Origin: Rhodococcus sp. 1168
GTDB lineage: Bacteria; Actinomycetota; Actinomycetes; Mycobacteriales; Mycobacteriaceae
Length of the DNA stretch: 64,000 nt
Direction: 5' to 3'
Assembly (NCBI RefSeq): GCF_002091955.1
Contig: NZ_MKKY01000068.1
Span: 1-64,000, forward strand
This document shows, in pieces, positions 35,349-45,430 of the stretch. The notes below the pieces were generated by a model. It saw only the letters and a list, made by a program, of their open reading frames with translations. It did not search any database and was not told where the DNA came from. Within the stretch, counting starts at the first letter, position 1. Each line of letters begins with the position of its first letter. Both the position numbers and the translations under genes were made by a program.

Positions 35349-36026
35349 TCATGTGCGGAGGGAACGCCGAGATGCTCTTTCGGCTCGAATCACGATTGTC
35401 GGTGTCGGCAATATATCGACGCCACACTTCACAACCTCTAGCTTGCCAGCACCCATGCGAGTAAGGGAAGCCCGATCGCGTTCTATCTCTTCTTCGGCGC
35501 TCGTTCCCTTCAACGCAAGCATCCGGCCACGCTCATGAATGAGGGGTAGCGACCACTTAGCAAGCTTCTCCAGAGGGGCAACAGCTCTCGAGGTGACGAC
35601 GTCGGCTCCGCCGGCTTCCTTCTTGACTCCCGGCTGTTCTGCGCGCCCTCGCACCACAAGAATGTTCAGCTCGTGCTTCTCGATGAACTCGGCCAAGTAC
35701 ACAGTCCGACGAAGGAGTGGCTCGATGAGAGTGATGTGTAGATCCGGGCGGGCGATCGCCAGAGGTATTCCCGGCAATCCAGCTCCGCTACCGACATCCA
35801 CGACCCGCTCACCCTCGTCGATCAACTCACCGACGACAGCGCAGTTGAGCAAGTGTCGCTCCCACAGCCGAGGAACTTCGCGGGGGCCTATCAGCCCACG
35901 CTCGACGCCGTCAGATGCCAGGGATTCGTAGTATTGCTGAGCCAAATTCAGGCGCGGACCAAACACGCGTTCTGCGGTTGCCATCAACTGATCGTCATCC
36001 AACGCTTCTGGTTCCACGTGGAACAT
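35349..36026 (-). CDS. rsmG: 16S rRNA (guanine-527-N7) methyltransferase
   Basis: 225 residues. SAM-binding [20 protein letters not shown] (about 72-91) and [10 protein letters not shown] are the RsmG motifs; LWERHLLNC is the conserved RHLxxS-type element. The ATG at 36026 starts [11 protein letters not shown]; the long upstream extension crosses a parS site and is not coding. The start codon lies within a degenerate parS-like palindrome (GTTCCACGTGGAAC, 36011-36024). parA is 64 nt downstream. Confidence 0.93.
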   Translation of the reverse strand: MFHVEPEALDDDQLMATAERVFGPRLNLAQQYYESLASDGVERGLIGPREVPRLWERHLLNCAVVGELIDEGERVVDVGSGAGLPGIPLAIARPDLHITLIEPLLRRTVYLAEFIEKHELNILVVRGRAEQPGVKKEAGGADVVTSRAVAPLEKLAKWSLPLIHERGRMLALKGTSAEEEIERDRASLTRMGAGKLEVVKCGVDILPTPTIVIRAERASRRSLRT

Positions 36027-36135
36027 TGTCTCGCTTCCGAGCACCGTTCGCCAACCCATCGGGACATTCCGTAGCCGTGTCGTGTCACCGCTACTGTTCC
36101 TGCCCAGGAAAATTCCGGTGTTGCCTGACGATGAC

Positions 36136-36151
36136 TGTTTCACGTGAAACA
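36136..36151. promoter_or_regulatory. parS site 2
   Basis: TGTTTCACGTGAAACA, exact consensus, 110 nt upstream of rsmG. Confidence 0.95.
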
Positions 36152-36421
36152 TCCATGGACCAATCGTCGTGATGCACCGGCCATCGGTCGATCCGAAGTC
36201 AGGTGACGCACCGATCACACCCTGGTCTCCCGCTTCGCGGAACGAGCACGACGCCGTCGTCCAACGCACACATCCGAGCCTGGCAAGAATGCGGCCAACA
36301 AAGGGTTGCGAGTAATGGGAAGCCAACATCAACTCCAAACCCTTGCCGCAAGCCTGTCGTTGGTGCTCATCAAACCACCGTGTCGAACATCAAAAAACAA
36401 GTCATCCCGTCGACATCACAA

Positions 36422-36437
36422 AGTTTCACGTGAAACT
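36422..36437. promoter_or_regulatory. parS site 3
   Basis: AGTTTCACGTGAAACT; the inner 14-mer is exact, the outer pair is A/T instead of T/A. Confidence 0.9.
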
Positions 36438-36927
36438 GATGTGGCGTTCGAGCCTCTCAGCTCTGACTCGTCTCGCACATCTGAAGCCCAGTCGGCCCTC
36501 CGACCGACGGACTGGATAGGGGAGGCCACTCGATCTCGGGTTCCCCGAGCTATATGGCCGCACATGAAGCTCTACAAGTATCTGGCGGAGTAATCAGTGC
36601 TCCAGAAGAAGAGGGCTCCCTCGTACCCGGACACTCCCTGCGCGACACCCCCTCGAGAGGGCATGCAAGCTCAGGTGATCCATATGACTCCGGTCCTCAC
36701 CCAAGAGAACGCCCCGGTTGTGGCCCGAGGGAAGTACGGGATCGGAGTGGGTCCTGGAAACAGATCGGGTTCAGAATCGGCACCCACTCGGCTTGGCCAA
36801 CGCAGTGCCAGGGGAGCGGCCCGGCGTAGGCAGCTCGGCTCGGCTCGAGGGGAGCGACTCCCAGCGAGGGACTCGGGTTGCGAACCGTTCCGTTCGTGTT
36901 CGGCGCGGTGCGGCCCGAGGGAGCGGT

Positions 36928-36962
36928 TCGGGTAGCGAGCCACTCGGGTAGCGAGCCACTCG
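36928..36962. repeat. 16-bp tandem repeat, 2.2 copies
   Basis: Unit TCGGGTAGCGAGCCAC at 36928-36943 and 36944-36959, followed by TCG. Within the gene-free interval. Confidence 0.85.
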
Positions 36963-36980
36963 TCCAATTTACTCTCTGTA

Positions 36981-37018
36981 TTGGGATTCGAACCTCCTAC
37001 AGGGGGTTCGAATCCCAA
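36981..37018. repeat. Perfect 14-bp inverted repeat with T-arm-like sequence
   Basis: TTGGGATTCGAACC (36981-36994) and GGTTCGAATCCCAA (37005-37018), with the 10-nt loop able to pair further (CCT/AGG). Each arm looks like the T-arm end of a tRNA. No complete tRNA surrounds it. It might be a terminator or a duplicated tRNA fragment in inverted order. Confidence 0.75.
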
Positions 37019-37477
37019 CATCCGGAGCATTTGAGCGGAGGTCGAGCTGACCGAACCCTACTATCGATTCGTCGTGGCAACTTAGTGCGGTCGACGCTCA
37101 GATCCGAACAACTCACTCCCCGACGCCAAACCCATGATCACTGCACTCCGTGGGCGGCGTGGTGTGCCGACGCGAAGTACAGCCACATGACGGTCCGCTC
37201 CTGCGCGATACTCGGAGATCAGCATCCTCGACAAAACTTCTCCGGACTATCAAACGACGCCACCCAAGCGGCAGTCTGCGAACTCTTCACGGAACGGGAC
37301 GGGACGGGAAGTCAGGCAGACGAACTTCCTCATCAACACTCGCGGAAGTAGGACCGGTCCAAAACTCGCGCAACTTGCCGGCGGCTACCTAGGCAAGGGC
37401 CGTCGGTCGTCCGGCGATGGAGACCGGTCGCGACCTGGAAGTAGCGAGCGCCCGATCAGCGCGATGGCTGCGGCGCA

Positions 37478-37515
37478 CCCCAAAAATCCGGGCGGACCCC
37501 AAAAATCCGGGCGGA
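37478..37515. repeat. 19-bp tandem repeat
   Basis: Two exact copies of CCCCAAAAATCCGGGCGGA, 37478-37496 and 37497-37515, with a partial third (CGGGCGGACCCC) at 37533-37544. Confidence 0.85.
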
Positions 37516-37830
37516 CCCCCCTCGAGATCGACCCGGGCGGACCCCTTCGAACCAAAACTCGCACCATCGAGCAGCGCTGCCCACTCGATCCGAGCCTCCA
37601 CCCTCGAGCCGAGGCTGCCCACTCGAGCAGGTCGCAACCCAATGTACCGTTCGGGGTTGAGGAACACAGACGGCCCCGAGGCCTGCCGCGCCACAGAACC
37701 CTCGACGAAGGATTCCGTCACCGCTGGCCACCCTCGAGCACCAACCGACGTCTGAGCGACACACACTCTCTCGAGTACCGAGTCCATTCCCGACGGCCCA
37801 GCGGGCGACCCTACCTCGTCCGAATACGAC

Positions 37831-37899
37831 GCCAAAGAGGCCCTGCCACATAAGGCAGCACATCGGTCGCAAGCAAGTCCACACCTCATCGCTCGCGGG
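37831..37899. repeat. Diverged 70-bp duplication, copy A
   Basis: Shares long matches with 39331-39398, including CAGCACATCGG and TCCACACCTC, with roughly three quarters of aligned bases identical by eye. The copies start exactly 1500 bp apart. Confidence 0.6.
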
Positions 37900-38561
37900 C
37901 TGACCGGAACGGACCCAAACAGGAAGGCCTCCCGACAGCCCCGCCACTTCCGTCGAATGACGACATCGCGGCGGGCTCCGTCGGACGCCGAACGCCGAAC
38001 GCCGAGCATCCCGAGCAGCTAGTGAACGCACCACCCATAACGACCTCGCGGTGCGCTCCTCGGACCGAGAAGTCCCTCGGACTGACGAGACAGTTACTAC
38101 ATACAGTGCGCTGGACTTCTCTTACCCACATCAACGGCCCTCACCGACCGGATGCCGTCACACTTTCCATCTGCGCCATGGCCTCTCCGGTCGCTCTCGG
38201 CAGCGAAGCGACTCCTGTGGTAGCCGCATCACCGTTCGCAGGCAAAGTGGCCCCACTGGGACGGGTACTGATTCGAGTGCCCTGCGATCCATCCCTAGAT
38301 CTGGTCGGCTCAACGATCGGTCGGGGGCGACAGTGAGCGATCACCTGCTATTGCGGTCGACCGCGCGATCGGTCGGATGGGCCACCCTCGAGGGGGGCAA
38401 CCGGATCGGCGACCCTCGAGGGGTGGTCGAATCCTGCGCGAGGGTGTCATCTGTGTTCACTTCAAGTTGCCGACTCACCCCAAGGACGACCCACATAGAT
38501 TTCGCACGGCAGTGCTGAGCGGGTCTGTGGATCACGGTCTGAACTCAGGCGGTGATTTCGG

Positions 38562-38577
38562 TGTTTCACGTGAAACA
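38562..38577. promoter_or_regulatory. parS site 4
   Basis: TGTTTCACGTGAAACA, exact consensus, in the gene-free interval. Confidence 0.95.
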
Positions 38578-38758
38578 ACTATTGCCGACTTCCTGCAGAG
38601 CGCGCGTTGGGGGAGGAGCAGCGCCAAAGCGTAGCCGCACGTCAACTCATCGCCTACAGGTCTGTTGGTGAGCCAATCATCCGAACATCCAAACACTGCA
38701 CAAAGCCGGACGTGACGCCTGCGCCGACATCTTCCTAGGGACGACTGCCACCGAGAGA

Positions 38759-38774
38759 GGTTTCACGTGAAACA
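38759..38774. promoter_or_regulatory. parS site 5
   Basis: GGTTTCACGTGAAACA; the 14-bp core is exact, first base differs. It lies 197 bp from site 4. Confidence 0.9.
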
Positions 38775-39330
38775 TCGGCATACGGCGGATGCACCCCTGC
38801 TCGAGCATGCGGATCTCAAACGAACAGCCGGTGGCGACGCGCTCCACCGGGTCACCTCGAAGCGAACCCACAATCATCGTCGAGGAAGCCTGGGAGCCCG
38901 CCGGGTCTGGATGGGATTGTCTTCCTAAACCATCCGCCGGATAGCTCTTAAAAGAAGATTGCATCCGCAGAGATCTAATCCGACTACGCGAGGAGACGTG
39001 CAGGCAGACACCGCCCGCGCTCGATGGCAAATCACCTGACGTATGGCGAGCAACGCTCTCACTCATGTGACCACCGTAGTGAATTACGCTACAACAACTG
39101 CCGTCGCAACCACCACACATCCATTGGCCTGATCGATTCGCCCCATCGTGCCCGTCGCGATGACTGGTGGCCGCAGCGAGCCAATCCAACCGGACAAATA
39201 CTCGAACTCGACTCCCTCGAGCACTGACCGACGGTCCGACCGGAAACCGGTCCAATACGCACACGCCTCTCGAACACCGAAACGTGCCCGAATGTCCCAG
39301 CGCGAGGATTGACCTCCGCCGGACTTCAAC

Positions 39331-39398
39331 GTCAAAAAGGCCTGTCACACAAGACAGCACATCGGCCGCAACCCATTTCCACACCTCGTCGCCCGAGC
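39331..39398. repeat. Diverged 70-bp duplication, copy B
   Basis: Partner of 37831-37899, same orientation, one base shorter in the middle. Confidence 0.6.
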
Positions 39399-40181
39399 TA
39401 AGCGCAGTCGAACTTCTCACTCAGCAAACGAACCCAACGATCATCCGCCTCCGGCCATACAGCCCGATCTTCACACACACAACGACATGACGACAAACAA
39501 CCCACGGCAGCGACGACGGCGATTCGAAGTGTTGGTCTCCGACCCACAGAGCACAACTACCGGTATCTACCAGAGGGGGACTAGTCGACTCAAGATCCAA
39601 AGCGTCCAGTCCGCCCCGCAAGGGACACAGAGAAAAAGAGTGACGCCCCGCCACGATAACTTTCCATCCCTTGGCAGCAAGGTGACTGAATGGGTACGAA
39701 ACTCGCTTCGCGCTCGAGCGCCCATCTTCGCACCGACTACTTCATTGCAAGTATCAGTCCAGCGGATACAACACGATCAGGATTGTCCAAGGCCTCTCAT
39801 TACAGTTCGTGCCTCACGACTGCCTCGACACCTGTCAATAGAACGAAGATGAGGAGGGTGCCTAAAAGTTGTAACCCAAAGTCCGCCGGCATCGCAGTCG
39901 GCCATCCACGCGAATCAGATCGACCGAGCGACATTCGTTGCGTTGAGACAGCGGCACAGCGCGACGTGTCGAGCAGTTGCATTCCCTCGAGTCTGAAACG
40001 TCCGAGTTCGACTGTCCGGCATTCTCTACGCCGGTCGATTATGCACTTCACGATTGAAGCGGCGCGTCGAGGGGCCGAAAAAACAAAGTGGTTGTCGACG
40101 ATAGATTCGGCCCCGGGACCGACGACCGGAAGGAGCGTTCCAGAGCCGACCTCTCTCGAATATTCGGTCGATACCAATCAC

Positions 40182-40197
40182 GGTTTCACGTGAAACA
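40182..40197. promoter_or_regulatory. parS site 6
   Basis: GGTTTCACGTGAAACA, exact 14-bp core. Confidence 0.9.
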
Positions 40198-40265
40198 TTT
40201 GCATAGACATAAACATGGCTTGCACTGAACGCGTCCGTCACAGTGACGTTTCGAGCGCATACCTT

Positions 40266-40281
40266 TGTTTCACGTGAAACC
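40266..40281. promoter_or_regulatory. parS site 7
   Basis: TGTTTCACGTGAAACC, exact 14-bp core, 84 bp from site 6 and just downstream of the jag terminator. Confidence 0.9.
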
Positions 40282-40342
40282 GAGCCTCCCAAACCAATGG
40301 CACCGCTGTAACCAGCCTCGTCTCAGCCTTGCAGAAAGAACC

Positions 40343-40375
40343 AAAAAAGGCCCCCAGCCGCAGCCGGGGGCCTTT
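40343..40375 (-). terminator. Terminator of the rpmH-jag operon
   Basis: On the minus strand, AAAGGCCCCC pairs with GGGGGCCTTT around a GC-rich loop, followed by six T residues (plus-strand A's at 40343-40348). Confidence 0.85.
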
Positions 40376-40388
40376 CAGATCAATCAGT

Positions 40389-41027
40389 TCAGGACTTGAC
40401 GACGACCACTCGTCGTGACGGTTCAACACCGGTACTTTCACTTTCGACACCGTCGACCTTGGCTACTGCGTCGTGCACGATCTTCCGCTCGAACGGGGTC
40501 ATGGGGTCCAGCTCTTCTCGCTCGCCACTTTCGAGAACTCGCTTCGAGGCCTCGATCCCCAAAGCACTCAATACGCTCCGGCGGTTCGCGCGCCAGCCCG
40601 CTACGTCGAGCATCAGTTTGCTTCGCTCGCCCGTCGATTGCTGCACGGCGAGTCGAGTCAGTTCTTGCAGGGCATCGAGAATCTCACCCTTACGTCCGAC
40701 GAGCTTCGTAAGGTCGTCTCCGCCATCGATGCTGACAATCGCGCGATCCCCCTCTACATCGAGGTCGATATCTCCATCGAAATCGAGAACATCGAGAAGC
40801 TGCTCGAGGTAATCGCCGGCAATCTCGCCCTCTTCTACTAAGTAATCTTCGGAATCCTCATCATCGGAGTCCGAGTCCTCATCGGGTACGGCGTCGACGG
40901 CCGCCACCTTGGCCGCGTCGCCCTCAATCGGATCCGTTTCGGCTTCGACTGCCACGATTTCACTCGCTCCATCCCCAGCGCTCACTGCTTCGTCGGGGTT
41001 GGTCACTTCGTCGGTATCTGCAGACAT
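40389..41027 (-). CDS. jag: Jag/KhpB RNA-binding protein (KH-R3H)
   Basis: 212 residues. An acidic N-terminal half (DEDSDSDDEDSEDYLVEEGE) is followed by a KH-like domain with VGRKGEILDALQEL and a C-terminal R3H domain (MTPFERKIVHDAVAKVDGVE, SRRVVV). The lineage lacks the Jag_N domain. Position behind yidC is conserved. Start at the ATG 41027, 29 nt after the yidC stop. Confidence 0.93.
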   Translation of the reverse strand: MSADTDEVTNPDEAVSAGDGASEIVAVEAETDPIEGDAAKVAAVDAVPDEDSDSDDEDSEDYLVEEGEIAGDYLEQLLDVLDFDGDIDLDVEGDRAIVSIDGGDDLTKLVGRKGEILDALQELTRLAVQQSTGERSKLMLDVAGWRANRRSVLSALGIEASKRVLESGEREELDPMTPFERKIVHDAVAKVDGVESESTGVEPSRRVVVVKS

Positions 41028-41056
41028 GTGCTTGGTGTCCTTGTCTTCGATGCGTC

Positions 41057-42163
41057 TCAGCGTCGCTTGCGCTTGGCTTTACTACGGTTCGCCTGAGATT
41101 TCGGCTGGGTGGGCTTCTGGGGCTGTGAGCCGTCGGGAGCAGTCGAACTAGCAGAAGATACGTCATCTGATCCGGTGACCGCATCGGAAGCGTCAAGAGT
41201 TGCGGGCGGGAGCTTCGAGAGCTTGGGCCGTGCACCGGGCTTCGGCTTGGCCGGCGGCTTCACACCAGGCTTGGGCGCATTCTCGGTCCGCTTCTCGATA
41301 GCCTGCTGCTTCTTCTCTGCTTCTTCCTTGTCGATTTTCCCGAACACGAGGTGCTGCTGGGCGTAGGTCCAAACGTTGTTCGATACCCAGTACAGCAGGA
41401 TGGCGATCGGGAGGAACGGTCCACCGACGAGAACACCCAGTGGGAAGACGTACAAAGCAAGCTTGTTCATGATCGCGGACTGCGGATTTGCCGCCGCCGC
41501 TGCGCTCTGTCGGGCAACCGAGGCGCGGGAGTTGAAGTGCGTTGCGATGCTGGCAATGATCATCAGAGGCACGGCAACAGCGGCGATCGTCCAGATAGAC
41601 GGAATTCCGAGGCCTAGTTCCGGGTTCGCGAAGGCGTCCAACTGTGCCTTCGGCATTGTGATCCAGGCCGAGATCGGCGCACCGAAGAGTCGGGCGTCCA
41701 AGAACGAGTTCACGTCGGCGACATCGAAGGCGTAGTTCGGAATCCTACGGTTGTCCGCTGGGTCAAGGCCTAGCTGACCGATGCCGGTACCTGTTCGGTT
41801 GAACGACCGCAGAACGTGGAACAGGCCGATGAACACAGGCGCCTGCGCAAGGACCGGCAAGCAACCCATGATGGGGTTGAATCCGTGTTCTTTTTGGAGC
41901 TTCTGCATCTCCACGGCCAAGCGCTGCTTGTCTTTGCCGTACTTCTTTTGCAGAGCCTTGATCTGAGGCTGCAGTTCCTGCATCTGACGCGTGGTACGAA
42001 CCTGTTTGACGAACGGCTTGTACAGAATCAACCGCAATGTGAACACGAGAAACACTACGGACAAGGCCCATGCGAAGCCGTTGTCCGCTCCGAGGACGGC
42101 ACCAAACACCTTGTGCCATACCCAGAGAATCCAGGAGACCGGATAATAGATGAAATCCAGCAC
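41057..42163 (-). CDS. yidC: Membrane protein insertase YidC
   Basis: 368 residues. An N-terminal membrane helix, the conserved [20 protein letters not shown] loop with the pocket region, [20 protein letters not shown] and three further helices define the 60KD_IMP/OxaA domain. A basic and proline-rich C-terminal tail (from about 275) is typical for actinobacteria. Inserts membrane proteins with SecYEG. Four nt from the yidD stop. Confidence 0.95.
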   Translation of the reverse strand: MLDFIYYPVSWILWVWHKVFGAVLGADNGFAWALSVVFLVFTLRLILYKPFVKQVRTTRQMQELQPQIKALQKKYGKDKQRLAVEMQKLQKEHGFNPIMGCLPVLAQAPVFIGLFHVLRSFNRTGTGIGQLGLDPADNRRIPNYAFDVADVNSFLDARLFGAPISAWITMPKAQLDAFANPELGLGIPSIWTIAAVAVPLMIIASIATHFNSRASVARQSAAAAANPQSAIMNKLALYVFPLGVLVGGPFLPIAILLYWVSNNVWTYAQQHLVFGKIDKEEAEKKQQAIEKRTENAPKPGVKPPAKPKPGARPKLSKLPPATLDASDAVTGSDDVSSASSTAPDGSQPQKPTQPKSQANRSKAKRKRR

Positions 42164-42167
42164 GGCT

Positions 42168-42491
42168 CTATGTACTCCTCTGTTCGTCCACTCTCGCGAG
42201 ATCGTGGCTTTCTTCGGTCGAAGTCTGCTTGCGTACCCGCCATGACCCGTGATCAGGCACAGGGTCCCAGCCTCCAGAGTGCCAGGGAGCGCACTTCAAT
42301 AGCCGCGCGATAGCTAACAAGGTTCCTTTGATGGCACCGTGCGTCTTCAACGCTTCGACTGCGTACTCACTGCACGTGGGGGAGAAACGGCAGGTAGGGA
42401 GTCTGAGCGGAGACACATAGGTGCGGTAGAGCTCGATGCAGAAGATAAGAATCCGCGCAGGGAATGACCTGACGACGCGTAGAAATTTCAT
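42168..42491 (-). CDS. yidD: YidD membrane protein insertion efficiency factor
   Basis: 107 residues. The family core [20 protein letters not shown] then [13 protein letters not shown], followed by [17 protein letters not shown], is complete. ATG overlaps the rnpA stop by 4 nt (ATGA). Confidence 0.95.
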   Translation of the reverse strand: MKFLRVVRSFPARILIFCIELYRTYVSPLRLPTCRFSPTCSEYAVEALKTHGAIKGTLLAIARLLKCAPWHSGGWDPVPDHGSWRVRKQTSTEESHDLARVDEQRST

Positions 42492-42868
42492 GAGCGCGTA
42501 TCTCTAACCACTCCAAGATATCCCAGCTTCTTCAACCCGGAACGAACCTGTCGTTGTAGATCTTTTGACGACAAGGCCGCAGAACCAGGCAGTGCACGGA
42601 TAACGACGTCGCAACTCTCGGGTACTTCCAGGAGAATCTCCGAACAGATATGCCGAAGCCGGCGCGCAACTCGATGACGAGTTACCGCCGGCCCGACAGC
42701 TTTGCTCACGATCAATCCGAATCTAGGTTCGCCGACACTGCAAACAGAACTTGCATCGTCACGCGTGTAGGCGTGAACGACCAAGTCTTGTCTTCCGATT
42801 CGGCGGCCTCGACGCACCGTGCGTGTGAAATCAGCGCTTCGGTGCAATCTGTGCGGCTCAGGTAACAC
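42488..42868 (-). CDS. rnpA: Ribonuclease P protein component
   Basis: 126 residues, protein subunit of RNase P for 5' tRNA maturation. The RNR-type motif is modified: AVTRHRVARRLRHI instead of the usual A..RN..KR. RSADFTRTVRRGRR at the N-terminus is typical. GTG start at 42868 with GGAG upstream. 31 nt separate it from the rpmH stop. Confidence 0.95.
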   Translation of the reverse strand: MLPEPHRLHRSADFTRTVRRGRRIGRQDLVVHAYTRDDASSVCSVGEPRFGLIVSKAVGPAVTRHRVARRLRHICSEILLEVPESCDVVIRALPGSAALSSKDLQRQVRSGLKKLGYLGVVRDTRS

Positions 42869-42899
42869 CCCGAGCTCCGTAAACTCAGACGAACATGGA

Positions 42900-43043
42900 T
42901 TAGGCGGTTAGTTCCTTGCGGCCCTTGCCGCGACGTGCCGACACGATTGCACGACCTGCACGCGTACGCATACGAAGACGGAAGCCGTGAACACGCGCGC
43001 GGCGTCGGTTGTTCGGCTGGAACGTCCGCTTGCCCTTGGCCAC
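42900..43043 (-). CDS. rpmH: Ribosomal protein bL34
   Basis: 47 residues, start GTG at 43043 with GAGGAG upstream, stop TAA at 42900. The sequence [20 protein letters not shown] ... [18 protein letters not shown] is the full bL34 protein. First gene of the operon running away from dnaA. Confidence 0.97.
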   Translation of the reverse strand: MAKGKRTFQPNNRRRARVHGFRLRMRTRAGRAIVSARRGKGRKELTA

Positions 43044-43702
43044 GGTGAACACTCCTCGAAAATCAAAGACACTTACTCTGAAGCGTCAAAAACGGTTGGT
43101 AGCGAGTTCGGTCGAACTCGTTTACACCCCAACAGCGAGAAATCCGAGTGAACACAGACTGTAAGCAGCCAGCAAGCATCGGCCACCTCGCCATGGGTGA
43201 CTGTTCGACAGTACTGATCGACTCAGCGGTGGTCAAACCCATCCAATCCTTCGACCCTGCATCACATCTGTGTAATTCATCCCCAGGCCTGGGGAGCAAG
43301 GGGTGTTGATAACCACTCTGAGAGGCGTTCTCTGTCGGGTCTTCGTGGAAAACCTGTAACTCGAGGATTTCGCATTTACCAAAAGTCCTGGTCAAGACTG
43401 TGAAAATAACAATTTCTGGAAAATGTCGCCGATCGGGGTGACACCGATGTCGTTCATCCACACCTGTGGATAATTGTGTGGAAACACGAACCAATGGCAT
43501 ATTCGTACACGACACGTCCGTACCCGATACGTTGCACTTCCGGCTGTGGTTCCCCGATGAACTAGCGATCGACGGCGACGATATCGGACTTCGATGCGGT
43601 GCGAGCGTGAAACAACAGCATCTTTCGAAAGCACTGTCCGCGGCACGTGCCGTCGACGACATGCACTTTCGCTTCAATGGCACGTCCGAATGGGGAGGCA
43701 CC
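43044..43702. other. rpmH-dnaA divergent regulatory region
   Basis: 659 bp without a gene. It holds a perfect 14-bp palindrome CCCCAGGCCTGGGG (43281-43294), a near DnaA box TGTTGATAA (43304-43312) and an exact one, TGTGGATAA (43465-43473). These sites suggest autoregulation of dnaA. The open frame starting at 43466 is an extension of dnaA and not its start. Confidence 0.75.
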
Positions 43703-45235
43703 GTGAACGAGGATCCGGATGCGCTGGCGCGTATCTGGCCAGAGGTAGTCACGGATTTGACGTCCGACCGCCACAGTGGTCAACCTCTGACCAAAGGGCA
43801 AAAGGCATGGCTCGCTCTCGTCGAGCCCCTTACCCTGACTCAAGGCTTTGCATTGCTGGCGGTTCCTTCGTCTTTTGCGCAGGAAGCGATAGAGCGAGAC
43901 CTGCGTGAACCGATACTGAACGCGCTCGGCCGTCACCTCGGCCAGGGTGTCGAAGGCCTCGGTGTGCGAATTTCAGCACCCGAAGAAGAGAAACACGAGC
44001 CTGAGCAAACGCGGTATTCGGAGGCAACGAGCACCCCGACTTACCGGAGACGCTTCCTCACCAGCACCGATGACGATCCGTCCGACTCGGAAACTGCCGA
44101 CTACGAGGAAGTGGACGACGAGCGGGAAGCACTGGCAAGTGTGCAGAACTCGTGGCCTACCTACTTCACCAAACCGCCGGCAACCACATCGTCGACGTCC
44201 GGGGCACAAAGCCTCAACTCGAAGTACACCTTCGACACCTTCGTCATCGGCGCATCGAATCGATTTGCCCATGCGGCGGCAGTCGCCATTGCTGAAGCAC
44301 CTGCTCGCGCATACAACCCTTTGTTCATATGGGGCGCGTCCGGGCTCGGGAAGACGCACTTGCTCCACGCTGCCGGACACTATGCGCAGCGCCTCTTCCC
44401 AGGCATGCGCGTGAAGTACGTCTCGACCGAAGAGTTCACCAACGACTTCATCAACAGTCTTCGCGACGACCGCAAGGTGGCGTTCAAACGCCGATACCGG
44501 GAGACCGATGTACTCCTGGTCGACGACATTCAGTTCATCGAAGGTAAAGAAGGCATCCAGGAAGAGTTTTTCCACACCTTCAACACTTTGCACAACGCGA
44601 ACAAGCAGATCGTCGTCTCCTCCGATCGCCCCCCCAAACAGCTGGCAACCCTCGAGGAGCGTCTACGCACTCGATTCGAGTGGGGCCTGATCACCGACGT
44701 TCAACCCCCGGAGCTCGAGACTCGCATCGCCATCCTCAGCAAGAAGGCTCGGATGGATCGCCTCGATGTTCCGCACGATGTCCTCGAGCTGATCGCCAGT
44801 CGGATCGAGCGCAATATTCGTGAACTGGAAGGCGCGTTGATCCGTGTTACGGCATTTGCATCGCTGAACGGTCAGGCGCTGGATCTCACTCTGGCAGAAG
44901 TGGTCCTTCGAGATTTGATGCCCGACTCGTCGAGCCTCGAGATCAATGCCGCGACGATCATGGCTGTCACGGCGGAATACTTCGACACCTCGATCGACGA
45001 TCTCTGTGGACCCGGTAAAGCGCGTGCGCTGGCGATGGCCAGGCAGATTGCCATGTATCTCTGCCGTGAACTCACCGACTTGTCACTACCCAAGATCGGG
45101 CAGACATTCGGCCGAGATCACACGACGGTCATGTACGCGGATAAAAAGATCCGCAAAGAAATGACCGAGCGACGCAAGGTGTACGACCAGGTCCAAGAGC
45201 TGACCGCTCGAGTGAAGCAGCGGTCCAAGCGCTGA
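43703..45235 (+). CDS. dnaA: Chromosomal replication initiator DnaA
   Basis: 510 residues from the GTG at 43703, preceded by GGGGAGG with 4-nt spacing. Domain I ([19 protein letters not shown]), a variable linker, AAA+ domain III with Walker A GASGLGKT (about 210-217) and Walker [11 protein letters not shown], and domain IV with the DNA-binding signature [15 protein letters not shown] near residue 470. Binds the boxes on both sides of the gene. Confidence 0.98.
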   Translation: MNEDPDALARIWPEVVTDLTSDRHSGQPLTKGQKAWLALVEPLTLTQGFALLAVPSSFAQEAIERDLREPILNALGRHLGQGVEGLGVRISAPEEEKHEPEQTRYSEATSTPTYRRRFLTSTDDDPSDSETADYEEVDDEREALASVQNSWPTYFTKPPATTSSTSGAQSLNSKYTFDTFVIGASNRFAHAAAVAIAEAPARAYNPLFIWGASGLGKTHLLHAAGHYAQRLFPGMRVKYVSTEEFTNDFINSLRDDRKVAFKRRYRETDVLLVDDIQFIEGKEGIQEEFFHTFNTLHNANKQIVVSSDRPPKQLATLEERLRTRFEWGLITDVQPPELETRIAILSKKARMDRLDVPHDVLELIASRIERNIRELEGALIRVTAFASLNGQALDLTLAEVVLRDLMPDSSSLEINAATIMAVTAEYFDTSIDDLCGPGKARALAMARQIAMYLCRELTDLSLPKIGQTFGRDHTTVMYADKKIRKEMTERRKVYDQVQELTARVKQRSKR

Positions 45236-45298
45236 CGAGCGGCCCGTTTCATCGCTGAGCGGGTTTCTTCATCCACCTTCCCCGTGGCTACCCGCGCT

Positions 45299-45336
45299 GG
45301 CACGGTTGAGTGCACTCCGAATCACTCAACCGTGCC
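45299..45336. repeat. Perfect 14-bp inverted repeat after dnaA
   Basis: GGCACGGTTGAGTG (45299-45312) and CACTCAACCGTGCC (45323-45336), 10-nt loop, no T-tract. Likely the dnaA terminator, placed at the edge of oriC. Confidence 0.75.
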
Positions 45337-45430
45337 CCTCGAGCGACGTCCGCCACTCTTTGCAAAAAATTTTTGGTCTCTGGATGCCAAAAAAACGTGC
45401 TTCCAGGGCTCCATTCGAATGATTCACACC

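Larger units (their letters stand above)
36027..40342. other. 4.3-kb gene-free interval between rsmG and jag
   Basis: No convincing protein gene. Open frames on both strands (for example 37389-38034 and 38677-39420 minus) have shuffled, Cys/Ser/Arg-rich translations without domains, ribosome sites or start consistency. Six parS sites, a 16-bp and a 19-bp tandem repeat, an 18-bp hairpin and a diverged 70-bp duplication are the only structured elements found. Mycobacterial relatives have rsmG and jag close together, so this interval is an expansion. It may host unrecognised RNAs or act as a ParB loading zone. Confidence 0.7.

Noticed and set aside
36970..37030. tRNA gene
   Set aside because: Only T-arm-like halves in inverted order; no acceptor, D or anticodon arm could be built.
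37389..38034. Overlapping minus-strand frames of about 200 codons in the rsmG-jag interval
   Set aside because: Two frames of the same stretch are open together, as expected for non-coding high-GC repeats; neither looks like a protein.
38677..39420. A 247-codon minus-strand frame in the rsmG-jag interval
   Set aside because: The translation is Cys/Ser/Arg-rich, crosses a parS site, has no ribosome site and no recognisable domain. Treated as chance.
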